Assembly (NCBI RefSeq): GCF_963678225.1
Contig: NZ_OY782764.1
Span: forward strand, 1,109,001 to 1,173,000
Direction of reading: 5' to 3'
DNA: 64,000 nucleotides
Source of the DNA: an uncultured Cohaesibacter sp.
Lineage (GTDB): Bacteria > Pseudomonadota > Alphaproteobacteria > Rhizobiales > Cohaesibacteraceae
How positions within the stretch are numbered: position 1 is the first letter of the stretch; each line of letters begins with the position of its first letter. Below are positions 56,634 through 64,000 of the stretch, one piece after another. The notes under the pieces are model-generated. The model ran no database searches and was not told where the DNA came from. It was given only the letters and a program-made list of their open reading frames with translations. The position numbers and the translations under genes were made by a program.

Positions 56634-58193
56634 TTACCCTCTGCGACGCAGGCGGTTTTTGAACTCGGAAAGAGAGAAGGCACCAGTGCCGATCGCAGCA
56701 ATGAGAAACAATGCCATTCCTGCACCGACGAGCGCTGCCAGTGCGCCGATCCGCGTTGCCAGCAGCGGGGCGTCGAACCAGAGGGCGAGATAGTTGGCCA
56801 GCCAGTAAATCCCGCCACCCATGATAAGGGAGGAAAGGGTAAACATGATCAGGCGCTTGATTAGAAGAGCATCAGCATGAAAATGACCACGGCGCCAAAG
56901 CGTGATGCCCAACAGCAGCGTATTGATCCAGCCCGCACTCGTTGTGGCTACGGCGATGCCCACATGCTCAAAGAAGGGGAACAGCAGAAGAGAGCCGCCG
57001 ACATTGACGATCATGCCCACGGTGGCAAATTTCATAGGGGTTTTAGTATCTTCACGCGCAAAAAAGCCCGGCGACAGCACCTTGTTGAGCACGAAGGCGG
57101 GCAGGCCGAAAGCATAGGCTGCCAGCGCCATGGAGGTCATGTTGGTGGCATGCTCGGTGAACTGGCCGCGCTGGAAAAGCACTTCGATGATAGGCCCGGG
57201 CACCACAGCCAGAGCGACAGCCGCGGGCAGCGTGAGGAACATGGCAAATTCCATTGCCCGGTTCTGGGCGTGATCCACCGCAGCTTCATTCTGCGCTCTG
57301 ACCTTGCGCGTCAGGTCCGGCAGCAGCACCACGCCAATGGCGATCCCCACGACACCGAGTGGCAATTGATAGATACGGTCTGCATAATAGAGATAGGACA
57401 CCGCACCCGCTTGAAAAGACGCGATGATGGTGCCGATGGTGATGTTGAGCTGTGTCACCCCGCCCGCAACGATGCCCGGAACGCCCAGTTTAAGCAGTTT
57501 CTTGACATTGGCCGTATAGGCCGGTCGGCGCAAATGCAGTCCGAAGCCAGAGCGCAGGAGCGCCCAGACAAGAGCGGCCAACTGCACAAATCCGGCAACA
57601 AACACACCCCATGCCAGAAAATATCCGGCCGTGGCGCCGTCTTCCGCCTTGACCAGCAGGATCAGCACAAGGGTGCCAATCAGCACCGCATTGAGCAGAA
57701 CCGGTGCAAAGGCAGCAGCAGCAAAGCGGCCGAGGGAATTGAGAATACCCGACAGGAAGGCAATTACCGACATGCATAAAAGATAGGGAAAGGTGATCCG
57801 CGTCAGCACAACGGCTAGGTCGAATTTGCTCGGATCTTCGTTAAAGCCCGGTGCCAGAATATGGATCATCCATGGCATGGCCAGTTCTGATAGCGCCGTG
57901 AAAATCAGCAGCACAAACAGCAGGCCTGCCAGAATTTCTTCGGCCACGCGCCGCGCGCCCTGCGGTCCGTCTTCTTGCAGGGAGCCTGCAAAAATGGGAA
58001 TGAAGGCCGAATTGAACGCCCCTTCGGCAAAGAGGCGGCGAAACAGATTCGGCAGACGGAAGGCGACGAAAAAGGCATCGGCAACGGGCCCTGAGCCGAG
58101 GCTGGCAGCGATCAATATATCCCTGACAAAGCCCAGCGCACGGCTTGCAAGCGTTGCCACCCCGACGGTGGCGAAATTCTTCAGCATCGACAT
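56634..58193 (-). CDS. murJ: Lipid II flippase MurJ (MviN)
   Basis: A 519-residue integral membrane protein of the MVF family with about 14 membrane helices, thought to flip lipid II for peptidoglycan synthesis. The N-terminal [17 protein letters not shown] and [21 protein letters not shown] are family signatures. The start at 58193 ([10 protein letters not shown]) follows AAGGA by 6 bp. It lies between glnD and trpS, the usual alphaproteobacterial order. Confidence 0.96.
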   Translation of the reverse strand: MSMLKNFATVGVATLASRALGFVRDILIAASLGSGPVADAFFVAFRLPNLFRRLFAEGAFNSAFIPIFAGSLQEDGPQGARRVAEEILAGLLFVLLIFTALSELAMPWMIHILAPGFNEDPSKFDLAVVLTRITFPYLLCMSVIAFLSGILNSLGRFAAAAFAPVLLNAVLIGTLVLILLVKAEDGATAGYFLAWGVFVAGFVQLAALVWALLRSGFGLHLRRPAYTANVKKLLKLGVPGIVAGGVTQLNITIGTIIASFQAGAVSYLYYADRIYQLPLGVVGIAIGVVLLPDLTRKVRAQNEAAVDHAQNRAMEFAMFLTLPAAVALAVVPGPIIEVLFQRGQFTEHATNMTSMALAAYAFGLPAFVLNKVLSPGFFAREDTKTPMKFATVGMIVNVGGSLLLFPFFEHVGIAVATTSAGWINTLLLGITLWRRGHFHADALLIKRLIMFTLSSLIMGGGIYWLANYLALWFDAPLLATRIGALAALVGAGMALFLIAAIGTGAFSLSEFKNRLRRRG

Positions 58194-58330
58194 GCCTGAT
58201 CCTTCCGCAATTCCGCTGACAAAGGAGCCAGCCGAAAGCACTTATAGTGCGCTTGACGGCACAATCAATGCCAATCCTAGGGCTGGCAACAGCTTGTTTT
58301 TAGATCGCCCAAGGAGCCCACGAAACGAAT

Positions 58331-61120
58331 TTATCGCTTGGGCTCTTCCTTGGGTTTGCCCGTCAAGGCCTCCATCATGCGTTCTTCGATGGCTTTTTTG
58401 CGGTCGGGGTTGGTGATTTTGGCCCCCGTCAGGTCTGTCACATAGAAAGCATCCACGATGCGCTCACCATAGGTGGTGATGTGCGCCGAGGCGATATCGA
58501 GATTGAGCGCAGATAGGGTTCGCGTGAGGGTTGATAGCAACCCCGAGCGATCCATGCCTTCGACCTCGACAACCGTTGACCGGTTGGAAAGCTCGTTGTT
58601 GACGGAAACCTTCGATTTGGTCCGGAAGGTCTTGAAGCGCTTCTTGTGCCCTTCCTTCTGCTTGACCAGAGGCGGCAGACGGGTTTCGCCTTTGAGCACC
58701 TGCACCAGCAGATCAACGATCCGGTTGGCCCGGCGGCGTTCGTCACGATCTTCATCGAATTCGCGATTGATCAGGATAGTATCCAGCGCCCGCCCGTCAG
58801 TGGTGGTGAAGACCATGGCATCAACAATGTTGGCCCCAGCTGCGGCGCAGGCACCAGCAATCATGGACAGCAGACGCGGATGGTCTGGCGCCAGTATCGT
58901 GATTTCGGTGATGCCTTCGAATTCGTAAGGCTTGATGGCCGTGGCGACCTTCTGGTTTTCCTTGTCGGCCTGCCGGATCAACTCGGCATGTTCCACCGCG
59001 CTGTCCACGTCGGTGCGCGACCAATAGGCCTCGTAATGCAGATTGAGATAATTCTCCACTTCGGCCTCGCTCCAGTCGGACAGGCGCGAAGCGACCCGCT
59101 CCTTCATGGCAGCGACGCGTGCATCGCGGCTCTTCTGCGAATGACCACCGGTCAAAATCGGTTCGGCCTCAGAATAAAGCGTGCGCAGCAATTGTCCCTT
59201 CCAGCCGTTCCAGACACCCGGCCCAACGGCCTTGATATCGGCGATGGTCAGAATCAGCAGCATGCGCATCTGTTCCATGGTTTGCACCACGGCGCAGAAG
59301 TCGAGAATGGTCTTGCGGTCGGACAGATCGCGCGACTGGGAAACCTGACTCATGGTCAGATGTTCCAGCACCAGCCAGGAAACCTGTTCGGTCTGTTCTT
59401 CGGTTAGCCCCAGGCGCGGGCAAAGTTCCAGAGCCACCTTCGCGCCAGCGGTGGAGTGGCTTTCCGGGCGGCCTTTGGCGATGTCATGCAGGAACACCGC
59501 GACATAAAGCACAAGGCGATCCTTGATATCGAGCACGAAATCATGGGCCAGCGGATGTTCATCGCCCAGCTCCTGCTTTTCAATCTCCGAGAGGATGCCC
59601 ACTGCACGCAACAGATGCTCGTCCACCGTATAATGGTGATACATGTTGAATTGCATCATCGCGACGATGCGGCCAAATTCGGGAATGAACTTGCCCAGAA
59701 CACCGGATTCGGTCATGCGGCGCAGGATGCTTTCGGGGTCATTGCGCGAGGTCAGAATGCGCAGGAAGATGGCATTGGCCTCGGGATCATTGCGCAATTC
59801 ATTGTCGATGAGATTCAGATTGCGATGAATGGCCTGCATGGCATCAGGGTGAAAAGACACATTCTCCCGATCTGCCAGCTCGAAGATCTTGAGCAGATTG
59901 CGTGGATCAGACGTAAATGTCTCTGCGCTCTCCACGGAAATGCGCCCGTGATCAATGAGGAACCCTTCCGCATTGCGCACCTTGCGGCGCTTGAACGGCG
60001 AAGGAATGGGAATTGCCGCAAAGAAGCGATTGATGCCCGGGGCGGATTGTCCGAAGTCCTCTTCTAAGGCCGAGCAGAAAATACGAGTGATCTCGCCCAC
60101 TTCCTTGGCAACAAGGAAATAATGCTTCATGAAGCGCTCGACCCCGTTCTGTCCGGGGCGCTTGCGATAGCCAAGGCGCGTGGAAAGCTCGCGCTGCACA
60201 TCGAACGAGAGGCGCTCTTCCGGGCGATCCGTGAGAAAATGCAAGTGGCAGCGCACGGTCCACAGATGGTTGTTGGCCTTCTTGAAGCGGTTATATTCCT
60301 CTTCGGTGAAAACCCCTGCCTTGATCAGCGCGCGGGCGCGGCGCACACGATAGGCATATTGCCCGATCCAGAACAGGGTCTGGATATCGCGCAGGCCGCC
60401 TTTGCCTTCCTTGATATTGGGTTCGACCATATAGCGTGAATTGCCCTGCTGATTATGGCGAGCGTCGCGTTCAGCCAGCTTGGCCGCAATGAATTCGGCT
60501 GAGGTGTTGCGCAGCACATCCTTGTCGAATTTCTCGATCAGCTCGTCATAGAGCTTTTTCTCGCCATCAATGAAGCGGGCTTCAAGGATTGCGGTGCGGA
60601 TCGTCATGTCGCTGCGCGACAGGCGCACGCATTCATTCAGGGTGCGGGTGGCATGGCCAACTTTCTGGCCCAGATCCCACAGCATATAGAGAATATACTC
60701 AACGACACTCTCGCCCCATGGCGTCTGTTTGTAGGGTAGCAAAAACAAAAGGTCGATATCGGAATGGGGCGCAAGCGTAGCACGGCCATAGCCGCCCACG
60801 GCCACAACGGACAGATGCTCGGAAGAGGAAGGATTTTCAGACGGATAGACATGCTCAATAGCAAAGCGATGGATGAGCGTGATGATCTGGTCTTCCAGAT
60901 AGGAAAGACGAATGGCACACAGGATGCCAAGACCATCTTCATTGAGCAGGGTTTCTGCGCGCGCACGCCCCTTCTGCAAGACATCCTTGAAAAGCTGCAG
61001 AATTTCGGCTCTTGTCTTGAAGTCGGAAGCATCTCCCCCATGCTCGACAACAATTTGTTCCAGTTTCGCCTTGGTGGCATCAAAGTCAATCAGACCGTCA
61101 TTCTGGGGGGCAATGATCAT
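58331..61120 (-). CDS. glnD: Bifunctional uridylyltransferase/uridylyl-removing enzyme GlnD
   Basis: A 929-residue nitrogen sensor that uridylylates PII under nitrogen limitation and reverses it in nitrogen excess. The nucleotidyltransferase site is GGYGRATLAPHSDIDLLFLL. The HD domain is near residue 500 (HYTVDEHLLRA, HDIAKGRPESHS). Two ACT domains form the C-terminus (about 720-800 and 830-910: TILAPDHPRLLSMIAG, VEGMDRSGLLSTLTR), where glutamine is sensed. Confidence 0.97.
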   Translation of the reverse strand: MIIAPQNDGLIDFDATKAKLEQIVVEHGGDASDFKTRAEILQLFKDVLQKGRARAETLLNEDGLGILCAIRLSYLEDQIITLIHRFAIEHVYPSENPSSSEHLSVVAVGGYGRATLAPHSDIDLLFLLPYKQTPWGESVVEYILYMLWDLGQKVGHATRTLNECVRLSRSDMTIRTAILEARFIDGEKKLYDELIEKFDKDVLRNTSAEFIAAKLAERDARHNQQGNSRYMVEPNIKEGKGGLRDIQTLFWIGQYAYRVRRARALIKAGVFTEEEYNRFKKANNHLWTVRCHLHFLTDRPEERLSFDVQRELSTRLGYRKRPGQNGVERFMKHYFLVAKEVGEITRIFCSALEEDFGQSAPGINRFFAAIPIPSPFKRRKVRNAEGFLIDHGRISVESAETFTSDPRNLLKIFELADRENVSFHPDAMQAIHRNLNLIDNELRNDPEANAIFLRILTSRNDPESILRRMTESGVLGKFIPEFGRIVAMMQFNMYHHYTVDEHLLRAVGILSEIEKQELGDEHPLAHDFVLDIKDRLVLYVAVFLHDIAKGRPESHSTAGAKVALELCPRLGLTEEQTEQVSWLVLEHLTMSQVSQSRDLSDRKTILDFCAVVQTMEQMRMLLILTIADIKAVGPGVWNGWKGQLLRTLYSEAEPILTGGHSQKSRDARVAAMKERVASRLSDWSEAEVENYLNLHYEAYWSRTDVDSAVEHAELIRQADKENQKVATAIKPYEFEGITEITILAPDHPRLLSMIAGACAAAGANIVDAMVFTTTDGRALDTILINREFDEDRDERRRANRIVDLLVQVLKGETRLPPLVKQKEGHKKRFKTFRTKSKVSVNNELSNRSTVVEVEGMDRSGLLSTLTRTLSALNLDIASAHITTYGERIVDAFYVTDLTGAKITNPDRKKAIEERMMEALTGKPKEEPKR

Positions 61121-61254
61121 GTTTTTTCGCCTTGTCTCTTTCCGCTAACGGCATCCATGGCACAAATAGATTTGATTTCTGGTTAAATTGGCCAAAATAT
61201 CTCTGTATTTACTATAATATAGGCGCAATGAAGCGCAAATGTGAGCCTGCAGGG

Positions 61255-61288
61255 AAAAGCTGGCCTATGCACCTTATCGCCTGCCAGC
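61255..61288 (-). terminator. Probable terminator after mutS
   Basis: On the minus strand GCTGGC pairs with GCCAGC across an 18-nt loop, followed directly by UUUU. It starts a few bases after the mutS stop; the short stem makes it a moderate call. Confidence 0.5.
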
Positions 61289-61293
61289 CCTTA

Positions 61294-64000
61294 TTAACCC
61301 TGAAGCAGGGCCTTGAGCTTGTAAAGCGCCTCATGGGCTTCGCGCGGGCTCATATCATCCGGATCGATTGTCTGTAATGTATCCCTCAAGGCATCCGGCT
61401 CCGCTTCGACCAGCTCCTGCTTCTGCATGGAGACCGAAAAGAGCGGTAGATCATCGATCGTAGCCGCCGGTGACTGGCGGTCTCCTTCTTCCAGATGCTG
61501 CAGCACGTCTCTGGCGCGGGCAATCACCCCATCGGGCAGGCCCGCCAGTTTGGCAACCTGAATACCATAAGAGCGATCCGCCGCACCGGGCACGATCTGG
61601 TGCAGGAACACCACATCCCCCTGCCATTCCTTGACCTTCACCGTGGCATTGATGAGCCGTGGCAGCTTTTCATGCAGCACGGTCAGCTCGTGATAATGGG
61701 TGGCAAACAGGGCACGGGCACGATTGACTTCATGCAGATTCTCGATGGTTGCCCAGGCAATGGAGAGGCCGTCAAAGGTGGCCGTGCCGCGCCCGATTTC
61801 ATCAAGGATCACCAGTGAACGCTCTCCCGCCTGATTGAGAATGGCTGCGGTTTCGACCATTTCCACCATGAAGGTGGAGCGGCCACGCGCCAGATCATCG
61901 GCAGCGCCAACGCGGGAGAAAAGCCGGTCTACAAGGCCGATATGTGCCTCGTCAGCCGGAACAAACGAGCCCATCTGCGCCAATATGGCGATCAGCGCAT
62001 TCTGCCTCAAGAAGGTCGATTTACCGGCCATATTCGGGCCGGTCATCAACCAGATGCGTCCATGCAGGTGACTGTCCTTGGGGCTGAGGTCGCAGTCGTT
62101 GGCAACGAACGGATCGCTGCCATCCTTTTGCAAAGCAATCTCGACCACCGGATGTCGCCCGTTGTGAATGTCAAAGGCAAGGCTGTCATCCACGCGCGGA
62201 CGACAATAGTTGCGCTCCTCGGCAAGGCGGGCCAGAGCGATGGACACATCCAACACGGCAATCGCCTGTGCAGCCTGCTTGATCAGGTCTTGAGAGGCAA
62301 GGATCGCATCGCGCAGCTTATCAAAAATGGAAAGCTCGATGGCCACCACCTTGGCACCGGCAGAGGCGATACGCGCCTCAAGATCGGCGAGCTCCGTGGT
62401 GGTAAAGCGCACCGCATTGGCAAGTGTCTGGCGATGGATGAAGGTCTCATTCAGCGGCGCAGTCATCAGCCTGTCGGCATTGTTTGCCGTGACCTCGACG
62501 AAATAACCCAGCACATTGTTATGCTTGACCTTCACCGACTTGATGCCGGTCTGCTCGGCATAATCGGCCTGTAGCGACGCAATCACCCGGCGGCTTTCGT
62601 CGCGCAGGGAGCGCAGCTCATCAAGGCTCTCGTCATAGCCGGAGCGCACAAAGCCGCCATCGCGCTTTTGCAGTGGCATTTCATCATCCAGCGCATTGGT
62701 CAGAAGTTGCCCGAGCTCTTGCGGCATGGCAGAAAGGGCAGCCTGTGCGCTTGCAAGTTCGCTGGGCAGGGACGTTTCCGTATGGGCGGAGGCCAGATGA
62801 TCCATAAGAGCAAAAACAGTGGCGAAACCGCTGCGGATGGCGCCCATGTCGCGGGGGCCACCACGGTCAAGCGCCAGACGGGAAAGTGCCCGCGGCATAT
62901 CCGGTGCCGCCTTGAGATCTTCAAGCAGATCCTCGCGTATCCAGCTATTCTCAAGGAACCAGCCAACCGAATCCTGCCGCGCCAGAATTGGGTCCAGTTC
63001 CGCAAGCGGCGCAGAAAGACGAGCCGCCAGCATGCGGGAGCCGCCGCCGGTGACCGTCTGGTCGATGATAGAGAGGAGGCTGCCTTTCTTGTCACCCGAA
63101 AGCGTACGCACCAGTTCGAGGTTGGCCCGCGTGGCCGAATCGATCGCCATGGTACGGCCCGACAGTTCGCGTTGCGGCGGGTTGAGCGGAGGTCGTGCAC
63201 CAAGCTGGGTCTTCTCGACATAGGCCAGGATGGCACTTGCCGCCATCAGTTCGACACGTTGGTAATGGCCATGCCCATCCAGTGTCGAGAGGCCAAAATA
63301 GTCCAGCAATCGGTCTTCAGCCGTAGCCCCGTCAAAGAAGGCGCGCGGTACAGGCGAGAAGCTGGCGCGCAACGTGTCTTTCAGCGGGCGGATGTCTTCA
63401 TCCATCAGCATGTGATCGGCGATGATCACTTCGCGGGCGTCAATCCGTGCCAGCTCTGCCCCCAGCCGCAGATGATCGAGTGCCAGAACGCCATAATCGC
63501 CGGTTGAAAGCTCCAGCCAGGAAAGGCCATAAAGCTGCCCTTCATCGCCCGATTTGACGCGGGCAACGGCGGCCAGATAGTTGGAGCTGGACGCATCCAG
63601 CAGGCTGTCTTCGGTCAGGGTGCCCGGCGTTATCAGGCGGATGACATCGCGCTTGACCACAGATTTTGCACCACGTTTCTTGGCTTCCGCCGGATCTTCG
63701 GTCTGCTCGCAAACGGCCACCTTGTAACCAAGAGCAATCAGCCGCTCCAGATATCCTTCAGCCGCATGCACCGGCACGCCGCACATCGGAATATCTTCAC
63801 CCAAATGCTTGCCGCGTTTGGTCAGCGTGATGCCCAATGCCTGGGACGCTTCGCGCGCATCATCAAAGAAAAGCTCGTAGAAATCGCCCATACGATAGAA
63901 CAGCAGGCTGTCCGGATTGGCCGTTTTGATCTCGATATATTGCTCCATCATCGGCGTAGCCTTGGCAGATGGAGATGCTTTTGAGGATGGTTTTTCTTGC
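61294..64000 (-). CDS. mutS: DNA mismatch repair protein MutS (5' end outside window)
   Basis: At least 885 residues. The mismatch-binding domain has [17 protein letters not shown] (the Phe-x-Glu-type mismatch reader near residue 26). The ATPase has Walker [14 protein letters not shown], Walker [17 protein letters not shown] and ATHYHELT. An in-frame ATG pair stands at 63951, but the frame stays open to 64000 with 16 more sense codons ([16 protein letters not shown]). Alphaproteobacterial MutS often has such a polar leader before MMEQY, so the true start is probably beyond the window. Confidence 0.95.
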   Translation of the reverse strand, partial: QEKPSSKASPSAKATPMMEQYIEIKTANPDSLLFYRMGDFYELFFDDAREASQALGITLTKRGKHLGEDIPMCGVPVHAAEGYLERLIALGYKVAVCEQTEDPAEAKKRGAKSVVKRDVIRLITPGTLTEDSLLDASSSNYLAAVARVKSGDEGQLYGLSWLELSTGDYGVLALDHLRLGAELARIDAREVIIADHMLMDEDIRPLKDTLRASFSPVPRAFFDGATAEDRLLDYFGLSTLDGHGHYQRVELMAASAILAYVEKTQLGARPPLNPPQRELSGRTMAIDSATRANLELVRTLSGDKKGSLLSIIDQTVTGGGSRMLAARLSAPLAELDPILARQDSVGWFLENSWIREDLLEDLKAAPDMPRALSRLALDRGGPRDMGAIRSGFATVFALMDHLASAHTETSLPSELASAQAALSAMPQELGQLLTNALDDEMPLQKRDGGFVRSGYDESLDELRSLRDESRRVIASLQADYAEQTGIKSVKVKHNNVLGYFVEVTANNADRLMTAPLNETFIHRQTLANAVRFTTTELADLEARIASAGAKVVAIELSIFDKLRDAILASQDLIKQAAQAIAVLDVSIALARLAEERNYCRPRVDDSLAFDIHNGRHPVVEIALQKDGSDPFVANDCDLSPKDSHLHGRIWLMTGPNMAGKSTFLRQNALIAILAQMGSFVPADEAHIGLVDRLFSRVGAADDLARGRSTFMVEMVETAAILNQAGERSLVILDEIGRGTATFDGLSIAWATIENLHEVNRARALFATHYHELTVLHEKLPRLINATVKVKEWQGDVVFLHQIVPGAADRSYGIQVAKLAGLPDGVIARARDVLQHLEEGDRQSPAATIDDLPLFSVSMQKQELVEAEPDALRDTLQTIDPDDMSPREAHEALYKLKALLQG

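Noticed and set aside
1-64000. Mobile elements, CRISPR arrays, tRNA and rRNA genes
   Set aside because: I looked for transposase-like frames, regularly spaced repeats and tRNA-like T-arms in the intergenic regions and found none; a short or divergent tRNA could still be missed by eye.

Overview
The window reads as a chromosomal segment of an alphaproteobacterium, most likely of the order Hyphomicrobiales (Rhizobiales). The evidence is the run of housekeeping genes typical of that group (mutS-glnD-murJ-trpS, miaB-phoH-ybeY-corC, lnt-HTH-metK-trmB, rimP-nusA-ylxR-infB-rbfA-truB-rpsO-pnp), an Irr-type Fur protein beside fabA/fabB/fabI, a class II UbiE/UbiB route to ubiquinone, and Rhizobiales-type small proteins (DUF2259, SH3). 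A Cohaesibacter-like genus is possible, but the window does not prove it. I saw no insertion sequences, phage genes, CRISPR arrays, tRNAs or rRNAs.

Layout, left to right. 1-132 is the end of argB. 501-1364 is an aldo/keto reductase. 1410-3476 (minus) is a class V PLP enzyme coupled to mutM, divergent from ubiE-ubiB-coaBC-dut (3645-7793). 7846-17841 is a self-contained sugar or polyol catabolic island of two divergent operons. 18155-22887 carries cysK, a DUF2259 secreted protein, a MoeB/ThiF-like adenylyltransferase, a D-2-hydroxyacid dehydrogenase and an SH3 protein. 23060-33526 (minus) is the rimP-nusA-infB-rpsO-pnp translation/RNA cluster, with internal terminators after infB and rpsO. 33854-38589 (minus) holds trmB, metK, an XRE regulator and lnt. 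38734-42149 (minus) is a tandem pair of GGDEF/EAL proteins. 42387-45221 (minus) is fabI-fabB-fabA, divergent from irr (45837-46265). 46471-64000 (minus) is a long gene series from mutS (5' end outside the window) to corC.

The most distinctive part is the island at 7846-17841. Leftward it encodes a transketolase split into two polypeptides, a glycerol-kinase-like FGGY kinase, a SorC-family regulator and an SDR dehydrogenase. Rightward it encodes an RbsC-type permease, a periplasmic binding protein, an RbsA-type ATPase and a second SDR. Each operon ends in a strong terminator. The 221-bp divergent region has two face-to-face sigma70-like promoters (TTGACA with 17-bp spacers), each with a copy of a palindrome (CTGAATA-N2-TATTCAG) just downstream of its -10 box. 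The logic suggests uptake of a polyol or ketose, oxidation by one or two SDRs, phosphorylation and transketolase cleavage, under SorC control. The substrate cannot be read from sequence.

Other points: the permease-binding protein intercistronic region is almost filled by four consecutive hairpins; the rpsO-pnp spacer holds a terminator and a long imperfect hairpin that could be an RNase III-type autoregulatory leader; and the two GGDEF/EAL paralogues are colinear, but one has lost the GGDEF signature. Start codons were revised where a Shine-Dalgarno sequence or family alignment argued for a different start; this is noted per gene.
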